Positions 1 through 5,086 of a stretch of DNA of 5,903 nt are shown piece after piece. Below the pieces are notes generated by a model. The model did no database searches, was not told the origin of the DNA, and worked only from the letters and a program-made list of their open reading frames with translations. Source of the stretch: an uncultured Ilumatobacter sp. (GTDB lineage Bacteria; Actinomycetota; Acidimicrobiia; Acidimicrobiales; Ilumatobacteraceae); the NCBI GenBank assembly GCA_938049325.1, contig CALICC010000360.1, forward strand, positions 1 through 5,903, written 5' to 3'. Each line of letters starts with the position of its first letter. Positions within the stretch are counted from its first letter, which is position 1. A program made the translations under genes and the position numbers.

Positions 1-131
1 ATTTCGGGGCCGGCGCTGAGGAATGAGCGTCGCGCTCCTTCCAGATCGGTCGAATCTTCTGGCCAGAAGTAGGCATCGCCAATCAACTGGTCGAGGCGTC
101 GCTTCACCGCGTCGAGATCGTCATAGGGCAT
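1..131 (-). CDS. Hypothetical protein, N-terminal fragment cut by the window edge
   Basis: Reading leftward from the ATG at 131-129, 43 codons stay open to base 1. The peptide begins MPYDDLDAVKRRLDQLIGDA and continues with an aromatic YFWPED patch. It is hydrophilic, probably helical at the start, with no signal peptide or membrane segment. I do not recognise the family. It lies 35 nt downstream of the methyltransferase stop on the same strand, so it could be the last gene of that operon. However, a TATGGT box sits 6 nt before the ATG, so it could also begin its own leaderless transcript. The frame is open further upstream (a TTG lies two codons before the ATG), so the exact start is not certain. 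The codon choice and GC-rich third positions match the neighbouring genes. Confidence 0.6.
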   Translation of the reverse strand, partial: MPYDDLDAVKRRLDQLIGDAYFWPEDSTDLEGARRSFLSAGPE

Positions 132-137
132 GGTCAA

Positions 138-143
138 ACCATA
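138..143 (-). promoter_or_regulatory. Candidate -10 box for the leftmost gene
   Basis: The minus strand reads TATGGT, then TTGACC, then the ATG at 131. This fits the actinobacterial TANNNT -10 consensus at a distance suited to a leaderless transcript starting at or next to the ATG. No clear -35 is visible. The box resembles the one before pafB (GCGTATGGT against GCGTATCGT). This is inference from position and consensus only. Confidence 0.3.
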
Positions 144-166
144 CGCGGGCGCCGCATGCCGCTGGG

Positions 167-790
167 TTAGGTGACCGTCAACGTGGTGTAGATGATCTCG
201 ATCGCGGCGGCGAACTCCGGATGTCCTGGCAGATAGGGGGACGGGTCGGACATCACCGCAGTGCAGCTCCCCGAAGACACGAGCGACTCGATCAGATCGG
301 CGCAGTGTCGCTCGACCCACAGATCGGTGCGTTGTGTGAAGACCACAACACCCCCGGGCCGGGTGACGCGAAGCAGTTCGGTGATCGAGGCCAGCGTGTC
401 GGCGACATACGAGAACACGCCGACGCTCACGGTCGCGGCAAAGCGGTCGTCATCGAAGTCGAGTCGAGTGTTCAGGTCGAGGTGGTTCACCGATGTGTAG
501 ACCCCAAGCTCACGCGCAGCCGCGACGCTCGCCGGAGTGAAGTCTCCGCCCACGATGTGACGAACGCCTGCTGCTCGCAACGCGCTCCCGGCGCGCCCGG
601 TGCCGCAGCCGGCGTCGAGCACCTCGTCGCCGTCTCCGACCAGCGCCGCCACTTGTGCCGCGACGACTTCGGGAGCTTCGTACCCCCAACTCGAGACATC
701 CTGGTCGTAGTCAGCAGTCGCCCAGGCGTCGTAGTAGGCGGCGATTGCTTCAGGTGTTGCGTCGGATTCGCCGGCCAGTCCCTCGGTCAC
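167..790 (-). CDS. SAM-dependent class I methyltransferase, METTL27/WBSCR27-like
   Basis: A 207-residue protein that should transfer a methyl group from S-adenosylmethionine to an unknown substrate in the cytoplasm. Visible parts are an N-terminal AYYDAWATADYDQDV segment (18-32), motif I VLDAGCGTG (57-65) for SAM binding, an acidic residue at the end of strand 2 (GGDF, D83), HLDL (103-106) at the adenine-binding site, and RPGG (144-147) before strand 5. The YYDxWAxxYDQDV segment and the overall order recall vertebrate METTL27 (WBSCR27), whose substrate is not established. The start is GTG at 790-788, because no in-frame ATG occurs before residue 180; no good ribosome site precedes it. It lies 55 nt after the thioesterase, probably in the same operon. 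The length fits a single Rossmann-fold methyltransferase without an extra domain. The fold is secure, the subfamily likely, the substrate unknown. Confidence 0.88.
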   Translation of the reverse strand: MTEGLAGESDATPEAIAAYYDAWATADYDQDVSSWGYEAPEVVAAQVAALVGDGDEVLDAGCGTGRAGSALRAAGVRHIVGGDFTPASVAAARELGVYTSVNHLDLNTRLDFDDDRFAATVSVGVFSYVADTLASITELLRVTRPGGVVVFTQRTDLWVERHCADLIESLVSSGSCTAVMSDPSPYLPGHPEFAAAIEIIYTTLTVT

Positions 791-845
791 GCATCGATCA
801 TGGCGGGTGCCACTCGGCCGGAGCGAGTTCGCGTCGACGCGGAGG

Positions 846-1520
846 CTACGACGAGGGGGCGACGTAGTCGACCGACGGGATGGTGATGAAGATCGCCGTC
901 GACCGCACGAACACTTTCGGCTCGCTGCTCTCGTTTGAGTCGTCGGGACCGGTGAGCTCGCCGCTCAGGAACATCTTGCGCCCCTCGATGCTGTCGACTC
1001 GGACCCGGCACTCGAGAGGCACGCCGAGCGGCGCCCCCGCTTCGTAGCGAACGGTGAGTGTGCCGGTGAAGGCCGGTTGCTCCGTCAGCGACAACAAGAA
1101 ACCGAACACGTCGTCGAACAACGCCGAGACCAGGCCGCCGTGGCACCGGCCGGGCGCGCCTTCGTGGGCGGGACCGAACGTGATCTTGCCAACAGCCTCG
1201 TCACCGTGGCGGAACACTCGAACGCCGAGACCGAGCGGTGCGGCGTGCCCGGAAATCGGGCGATCACCGTGGGAGACCATCTCCTCGCCGTCGACCGGGC
1301 CAGGGCCCCAGTCGCCGCGAGGACGCTCGACCTCACGGAGCCGCGGCTCGCCGGAACGCAACTGGGCAGCAAAGCTCTCGAGAGCACGCGCCAGCTCCTC
1401 GAGCGTGGCGGGGTCGCCATCGTGGGCAGCGAACGCGTGGCCGAGGTCGCGGTAGGCCAGGCCGGCGGCCGCACGAGCGTGCGCGATGTCGACGGGGTGG
1501 TTCCCGGATTCGACGGTCAC
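846..1520 (-). CDS. PaaI-family hotdog-fold thioesterase with N-terminal extension
   Basis: A 224-residue protein whose C-terminal part (about 90-214) looks like a PaaI/4HBT hotdog domain. It has the GRCHGG motif (124-129) followed by the central helix LVSALFDDVFGF, where D136/D137 are candidates for the catalytic acid, and then strands containing TLTVRYEAGAPLG. Members hydrolyse acyl-CoA thioesters; the acyl group here cannot be told. Residues 1-90 are an extra charged, helix-prone region (about 10-55) plus a Pro/Gly-rich linker, whereas a bare PaaI protein is roughly 140 residues. The start chosen is GTG 1520-1518, which overlaps the sufU stop as GTGA. The frame extends upstream to an ATG at 1583, but that would overlap sufU by 67 nt. 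It occupies the place after sufU where many actinobacteria carry sufT; it is not SufT, which is a DUF59 protein. Confidence 0.85.
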   Translation of the reverse strand: MTVESGNHPVDIAHARAAAGLAYRDLGHAFAAHDGDPATLEELARALESFAAQLRSGEPRLREVERPRGDWGPGPVDGEEMVSHGDRPISGHAAPLGLGVRVFRHGDEAVGKITFGPAHEGAPGRCHGGLVSALFDDVFGFLLSLTEQPAFTGTLTVRYEAGAPLGVPLECRVRVDSIEGRKMFLSGELTGPDDSNESSEPKVFVRSTAIFITIPSVDYVAPSS

Positions 1521-1987
1521 TCGACCGGGTTCAGGGCCGCATCGAGTGCGTTCGAGAGGGTGTTCCAGCTGAGCACCGCGCACTTGATGCGCACTGGGAA
1601 CTTGACAACGCCCTGCAGCGCTTCGAGTTCACCGAGATCGACCTCGCTGTCGGCGTCTGCCATCTCGATGCCGTCGATACCCATCATCGTCTTGAAGCGG
1701 CGCATCACCGCGTTGATCTCACTCACGGGCTTACCCATGACGGCCTTCGTCATCATCGATGCCGACGATTGCGAGATCGAGCAACCCTGGCCACCGATCT
1801 TGATGTCGGTCACCACAGCGTCGTCGCCCGTCCCGTCAACGGTCAGGTAGACGGTGATCTCGTCGCCACACAGCGGGTTGTGTCCGTCGATCTTGACGGC
1901 AGGTGGCGTCTCGAGTTCACCTCGGTTGCGAGGCGTGCGGTAGTGATCGAGGATGATCTCGCGATAGAGGTCTTCGAGTCCGGGCAT
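1517..1987 (-). CDS. sufU: SufU, zinc-dependent sulfurtransferase of Fe-S cluster assembly
   Basis: A 156-residue SufU protein. It accepts persulfide sulfur from SufS and passes it on for Fe-S cluster building on SufBCD. The family's zinc ligands are all present: C40 and D42 in NPLCGD, C69 in GQGCSIS, and C136 in PVRIKCA. The stretch of about 20 residues between the second and third Cys regions (roughly 95-125, including MMGIDGIEMADADSEVDLGE) is the insert that separates SufU from IscU. The length is typical. The start is ATG 1987-1985, giving the usual beginning MPGLEDLYREIILDHYRTPR. A GAGAGAG run lies 4 nt before it as a possible ribosome site. It follows sufS by 36 nt, and its TGA overlaps the next gene's GTG. 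An IscU-type scaffold is unlikely given the insert and the SufS partner. Confidence 0.96.
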   Translation of the reverse strand: MPGLEDLYREIILDHYRTPRNRGELETPPAVKIDGHNPLCGDEITVYLTVDGTGDDAVVTDIKIGGQGCSISQSSASMMTKAVMGKPVSEINAVMRRFKTMMGIDGIEMADADSEVDLGELEALQGVVKFPVRIKCAVLSWNTLSNALDAALNPVE

Positions 1988-1991
1988 GTGG

Positions 1992-2032
1992 CTCTCTCGT
2001 CTCTGTATTCAGGTCTCGGAGGGTCAGAGACC
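1992..2032 (-). promoter_or_regulatory. sufS-sufU junction: two competing hairpins and sufU ribosome site
   Basis: In the mRNA, GGUCUC (2032-2027) can pair with GAGACC (2017-2012) over a 9-nt loop that contains the sufS stop codon. GUCUCUG (2031-2025) can instead pair with CAGAGAC (2005-1999) over a 19-nt loop. The two stems use the same left arm and exclude each other. The second one ends directly beside the GAGAGAG (1998-1992) that is the likely ribosome site of sufU. There is no U-run, so it is not an obvious intrinsic terminator. The pairing is seen in the sequence; any regulatory effect is inference. Confidence 0.3.
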
Positions 2033-3256
2033 GAAGATATCGGTTGCGCCGTCCAGGCCATCAGCCAGCGCGTCGATGTCGGATTCATCGTTGTACAGGT
2101 AGACGCTCGCACGAGTGGTCGCATTGACGCCAAGCGTCTTCATGAGCGGTTTGGCGCAGTGATGTCCGGCGCGGACGCAGACGTTCTTCTCGTCGAGCAC
2201 CTGGCTCACGTCGTGCGGATGCAGATCGCGGAACGTGAAGCTGAAGACGCCGCCTCGGACTTCGACATTGTCGGGTCCGTAGATCGTTATGTCGTCACCG
2301 AAACGGTGGTTGAGCGTGTCGAGCGCATAGCGAGTGAGGGCCATCTCGTGCTGGCGAATGTTGGCCATCCCGATGTCTTCGAGGAACTCGACTGCCGCAG
2401 CGAGGCCGACCGCCTCGGTGATCGCCGGTGTGCCGGGCTCGAACTTCGCCGGGACCGGCGCGGTGGTGAAACCGTCGAACGTGACGGTGTCGATCATGTT
2501 GCCGCCGCCCATGAACGGAGGCATGGCATCGAGGATCTCCATCTTGCCCCAGAGCATCCCGATGCCGCTGGGACCGCACATCTTGTGGCTGGAGAACGCG
2601 ACGAAGTCCGCGTTCCAGTCCTGGACGTCGGTGACGTTGTGTGGCACGAACTGGCACGCATCGACGATGGCGAGCGCGCCGGCAGCGTGGGCTGCCGCGC
2701 ACAGCTTCTTCGTGGGTGGGATCGTGCCGAGCACGTTGCTCATTGCGGTAAATGACAGCACCTTTGCGCGGTCGAGGAGTTCGTCGAGATTGCTGAGGTC
2801 GAGCTGGCCGTCCGGGGTGAGGCCGATCCAACGGATCTCGATGCCGCGCTCCTGCGCCAGCATCTGCCAGGGCACGATGTTCGCGTGGTGCTCCATCTCG
2901 GTGAGCACGACGACATCGCCCGTTGCGAGATTCGCACGGCCCCAGGCCATCGCAACCAAGTTCATTGCTTCGCTGGCGTTCTTGGTGAACACCACTTCGT
3001 CGGCGGACGGCGCATTGACCAGCCGGGCGATCGCAGTGCGGCCAGCTTCGTATGCCTCGGTCGCTTCACCGGCCAGGCGGTAGGAGCTGCGATTGATCGG
3101 TGCGTACGAGGTCTCCATGAACGACGACATCGCGTCGATGACACGGCGCGGCTTTTGCGACGTGTTGCCCGAGTCGAGATAGACGAGACGCTCGCTGTCG
3201 ATGGTGCGATCGGTGAGGAGTGGGAACTCCGAACGAATCTGTGCCACGTCGAACAC
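2024..3256 (-). CDS. sufS: SufS, group II cysteine desulfurase (PLP enzyme)
   Basis: A 410-residue class V aminotransferase-fold enzyme (from GTG) that removes sulfur from L-cysteine, giving alanine and an enzyme persulfide for SufU. Landmarks are EMEHHAN (120-126), with H124 expected to stack on PLP; IVDACQ (197-202), with D199 and Q202 as cofactor contacts; SSHKMCGPSG (222-231), with K225 the PLP Schiff-base lysine; and RAGHHCAKP (362-370), with C367 the sulfur-accepting cysteine. HPHD (346-349) lies 19 residues before C367, matching the histidine that swaps zinc with SufU in Bacillus. The GTG start at 3256-3254 is the conservative choice. A CTG at 3262-3260, two codons upstream, overlaps the sufC stop as CTGA, has a better-placed GGGG site and would give M-T-V-F-D-V. 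The frame continues upstream inside sufC, but that part resembles nothing and is antiframe to sufC. Confidence 0.95.
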   Translation of the reverse strand: MFDVAQIRSEFPLLTDRTIDSERLVYLDSGNTSQKPRRVIDAMSSFMETSYAPINRSSYRLAGEATEAYEAGRTAIARLVNAPSADEVVFTKNASEAMNLVAMAWGRANLATGDVVVLTEMEHHANIVPWQMLAQERGIEIRWIGLTPDGQLDLSNLDELLDRAKVLSFTAMSNVLGTIPPTKKLCAAAHAAGALAIVDACQFVPHNVTDVQDWNADFVAFSSHKMCGPSGIGMLWGKMEILDAMPPFMGGGNMIDTVTFDGFTTAPVPAKFEPGTPAITEAVGLAAAVEFLEDIGMANIRQHEMALTRYALDTLNHRFGDDITIYGPDNVEVRGGVFSFTFRDLHPHDVSQVLDEKNVCVRAGHHCAKPLMKTLGVNATTRASVYLYNDESDIDALADGLDGATDIFGL

Positions 3257-3258
3257 GG

Positions 3259-4026
3259 TCAGCTCGTTGCCCCAGCCCGGAACGAGTCGTACCCGTCGCG
3301 TTCGAGCTGCTCTGCAAGCTCCATGCCGCCGCTCTGCACGATTCGGCCGTCGACCAAGATGTGGATGTGGTCGGGGGCCACTTCGTCGAGCAGACGTTGA
3401 TAGTGAGTGATCAACACGACGCCCATCGTCGGACGCTCGGCGCGCACTTCGCGAATGCCCTGTGCGACGATGCGCAGCGCGTCGATGTCGAGTCCGGAGT
3501 CGGTTTCGTCGAGGATCGCGAGCTCGGGCTCGAGGATCGCCATCTGCATGATCTCGTTGCGCTTCTTCTCGCCACCCGAGAATCCTTCGTTCAGGTACCG
3601 GTCGACGAAGCTCGAGTCCATCCCGAGCCGCTTCATCCAGTCCATGGTCGCGAGGCGGAGTTCGAGGACGGAGAGGTCGATGCCCTTGCGTGCCGAGAGT
3701 GCCTGGCGCAGGAACTGGATGACCGACACCCCGGGGATTTCCTGCGGGTACTGGAATGCCAGGAACATGCCGGCCTTGGCTCGTTCGTCGACTGGCCACT
3801 CGGTGACGTCATCGCCGAGGAAGGTGACCGACCCGGCGGTGACCTCGTACTCGGAGGACCCCATCAACGTGGAGCCGAGTGTCGACTTGCCTGACCCGTT
3901 GGGGCCCATGATCGCGTGAACTTCGCCGGGGGCGACCGTGAGGTCGAGCCCTTTGAGGATCTCGCCGTGTTCGGACTCGGCGGGCTGTGCGTGGAGGCCG
4001 TCGACGCGGAAGAGAGGGTTCGTCAC
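3259..4026 (-). CDS. sufC: SufC, ABC-type ATPase of the SufBCD Fe-S scaffold
   Basis: A 255-residue soluble ABC ATPase that in known systems binds SufB and SufD and drives the conformational changes of the scaffold. Visible motifs are Walker A GPNGSGKST (41-49), Q-loop Q92 in AFQYPQE, the ABC signature FSGGEKKR (149-156), Walker B LAILDETDSGLD (169-180) with D173 and E174, and the switch histidine H208 in ITHYQ. KKRNEI and DETDSGLDIDAL are hallmark SufC wording and separate it from transport ATPases. The start is GTG 4026-4024, giving the usual short N-terminus before FRVDGLHA; extending further upstream would run into the divergent promoter region and pafB. A TACAAT box lies 7 nt before the GTG, so the transcript may be leaderless. 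It is the first gene of its operon, with no sufB or sufD next to it. Confidence 0.97.
   Translation of the reverse strand: MTNPLFRVDGLHAQPAESEHGEILKGLDLTVAPGEVHAIMGPNGSGKSTLGSTLMGSSEYEVTAGSVTFLGDDVTEWPVDERAKAGMFLAFQYPQEIPGVSVIQFLRQALSARKGIDLSVLELRLATMDWMKRLGMDSSFVDRYLNEGFSGGEKKRNEIMQMAILEPELAILDETDSGLDIDALRIVAQGIREVRAERPTMGVVLITHYQRLLDEVAPDHIHILVDGRIVQSGGMELAEQLERDGYDSFRAGATS
3270..3273 (-). promoter_or_regulatory. Ribosome binding site bearing on the sufS start
   Basis: The minus strand reads GGGG inside the last codons of sufC. It is 7 nt from the CTG at 3262 and 13 nt from the GTG at 3256. The shorter spacing is the normal one, so this site argues for initiation at CTG and hence a CTGA overlap with the sufC stop. 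Confidence 0.4.
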
Positions 4027-4033
4027 ATCCGTG

Positions 4034-4039
4034 ATTGTA
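4034..4039 (-). promoter_or_regulatory. Candidate -10 box of the suf operon
   Basis: The minus strand reads TACAAT, 7 nt (CACGGAT) before the GTG of sufC. It fits the TANNNT consensus well and would start transcription at or beside the start codon, giving a leaderless mRNA. No convincing -35 hexamer lies 16-18 nt upstream, which suggests dependence on an activator or a -10-driven promoter. It is an inference from consensus and position. Confidence 0.55.
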
Positions 4040-4066
4040 CGGCCGAAACCCGCGCCAGCCCTCGGT

Positions 4067-4085
4067 GACACATACGCATTGTGTC
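4067..4085. promoter_or_regulatory. Inverted repeat GACACA-N7-TGTGTC, candidate operator
   Basis: A perfect 6-bp inverted repeat with a 7-nt spacer (TACGCAT), 19 bp in all, lies between the two divergent promoters. Its centre is about 50 bp upstream of the sufC start and about 63 bp upstream of the pafB start, both usual distances for an activator or a shared repressor. Arms one helical turn or so apart fit a dimeric DNA-binding protein. I do not recognise a specific regulator from the sequence. SufR-type Fe-S regulators are a natural candidate, but no sufR gene is in the window. Confidence 0.45.
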
Positions 4086-4124
4086 GCGGCTGAGGCCGAG
4101 CGCAGGAGTGCGTCTGCCAGGGCG

Positions 4125-4130
4125 TATCGT
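4125..4130 (+). promoter_or_regulatory. Candidate -10 box of pafBC
   Basis: TATCGT, 8 nt before the pafB ATG at 4139, fits the TANNNT consensus and would yield a leaderless or nearly leaderless transcript. No clear -35 element is present. I looked for the RecA-independent damage promoter motif recognised by PafBC itself just upstream and found only a poor match, so autoregulation is not supported here. Confidence 0.4.
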
Positions 4131-4138
4131 GGACCTTG

Positions 4139-5086
4139 ATGGCAGATCGGGTCGAGCGTCTGACGAACCTGCTGGCGCTCCTCCTGGAGACCACTCGGAG
4201 CCTGTCGTTGAGTGACATCGCCCACGCGCTCGATGGGCAGTACCCCGAGCTCGAGAAGTCTCGTCGCACCGCCTTCGAACGTGACAAGGCAGCGCTGCGA
4301 GAGATCGGGGTCCCGATCTCGACCGAGGTGCGTCGAGGCGATGGACTCGCCGGACAGACGATGTACCGGATCGATCGATCGGCGTACGAACTCGACGATT
4401 TGGCGTTGGAAGCCGACGAAATGCGTGCGCTCCAAGTCGCGGTCGCAACGGTGCGCACCGACGCCGGTCACGACGCACTGCTCAAGTTGGGCGGCGCCGT
4501 CTCTGCTGAAGAGCGCCCACCGGTGTCCGCCGTGCTGCCGAGTCAGCAGCACTTGCCGGCTGTCAGAGCAGCGGTGTCGTCGCGGAGCCCGCTGACGTTC
4601 GAGTACCGCGGCGAGCGTCGCACCGTCGACCCGTGGGGTGTCTTGCTGCGCGGCGGCTTCTGGTACCTCGTCGGACACGACCATCTGCGCGATGCGAAGC
4701 GGACGTTCCGGATCGATCGGTTCGCGTCCGAGCCCACGGCGGGTCCACCCGCATCGTTCCACCGACCGGGTGACTTCGATCCGCGGTCGGCGTTCCCGGC
4801 CGACCCGAAACAGATCGGGCATGCGACCGACGACGCGATCGAAGCCACCGTCCGGATCGACGCGGTACGAGCTGCGGCGAGCGAACGTGAGCTCGGGGCC
4901 GATCGCGTCGTCGCGCGCCACGACGACGGGTCGATCGATGTCATGGTTCCAGCGACGAACTTCGACGCGTTCCGTTCGTGGGTGATCGGCCTGGTCGATC
5001 ACGCGGTGGTGCTCGAACCGGCGGAAGTGCGCGAACAAATCGTTGCGTGGCTCGAAGGCGTTGCGGCGGGGAGCACAGGGTCATGA
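4139..5086 (+). CDS. pafB: PafB-like WYL-domain transcriptional regulator
   Basis: A 315-residue protein. In mycobacteria PafB pairs with PafC and activates RecA/LexA-independent DNA repair genes. The N-terminus (about 1-60) is a winged helix-turn-helix with the family wording RVERLTNLLALLL and RRTAFERDKAALREIGVPI. A linker follows, then a WYL domain (about 140-200) with FWYLVGH (174-180) and the basic KRTFRIDRF (187-195) that in this family forms the ligand pocket, and a C-terminal WCX-type domain (about 235-310). The length is close to mycobacterial PafB. The start is ATG 4139; a TTG directly before it at 4136 is in frame but less likely. The stop overlaps pafC as ATGA. Unlike the usual pafA-pafB-pafC order, its upstream neighbour is divergent sufC. 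The PafB assignment rests on recalled similarity and the paired arrangement. Confidence 0.9.
   Translation: MADRVERLTNLLALLLETTRSLSLSDIAHALDGQYPELEKSRRTAFERDKAALREIGVPISTEVRRGDGLAGQTMYRIDRSAYELDDLALEADEMRALQVAVATVRTDAGHDALLKLGGAVSAEERPPVSAVLPSQQHLPAVRAAVSSRSPLTFEYRGERRTVDPWGVLLRGGFWYLVGHDHLRDAKRTFRIDRFASEPTAGPPASFHRPGDFDPRSAFPADPKQIGHATDDAIEATVRIDAVRAAASERELGADRVVARHDDGSIDVMVPATNFDAFRSWVIGLVDHAVVLEPAEVREQIVAWLEGVAAGSTGS
5068..5073 (+). promoter_or_regulatory. Ribosome binding site of pafC
   Basis: GGGGAG lies 9 nt before the pafC ATG at 5083, within the last codons of pafB. Together with the ATGA overlap it fixes the pafC start and suggests coupled, balanced production of the two partners. 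Confidence 0.6.

Noticed and set aside
197..202. Window bases inspected for a tRNA or other RNA gene in the left third
   Set aside because: No cloverleaf-like arms or conserved TTCRANNC box were found there or elsewhere in the window.
812..840. Stem ACTCG-N7-CGAGT and palindrome GCGTCGACGC in the thioesterase-methyltransferase gap, as a terminator
   Set aside because: The stem is only 5 bp, no T-run follows on either strand, and GTCGAC/CGATCG-type palindromes are common in this GC-rich DNA.
23..886. A 287-codon open frame on the plus strand
   Set aside because: It is antisense to the methyltransferase with its intact SAM motifs, and its Arg-rich product resembles nothing.
1238..2755. A 505-codon open frame on the plus strand
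   Set aside because: It lies antisense to the thioesterase, sufU and sufS, which carry clear family motifs. Its translation is low-complexity in Arg, Val and Asp with no domain, as expected for a shadow frame in GC-rich DNA.
3257..3799. A long N-terminal extension of sufS
   Set aside because: The extra 181 codons lie inside sufC in another frame and encode Arg/Pro-rich sequence, while the SufS family begins at the F-D-V-x-x-I-R segment near 3256.
4111..4130. PafBC-type RecA-independent promoter motif before pafB
   Set aside because: Only about half of the conserved bases of the TGTC-R-GTG element match and the spacing to TATCGT is short, so autoregulation is not supported.
4367..4381. Short GATC repeat (GGATCGATCGATCGG)
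   Set aside because: It falls inside pafB codons for the R-I-D-R-S segment, and similar GATCGATC runs encode the RIDR motif elsewhere in pafB, so coding constraint explains it.
4027..4458. An N-terminal extension of sufC
   Set aside because: It would cover the divergent promoter region and 320 nt of antisense pafB. SufC proteins begin close to the FRVDGLHA segment.
3809..5038. A 409-codon open frame on the minus strand
   Set aside because: It is antisense to pafB and overlaps sufC in another frame. The composition is rich in Arg and His with no recognisable motif.
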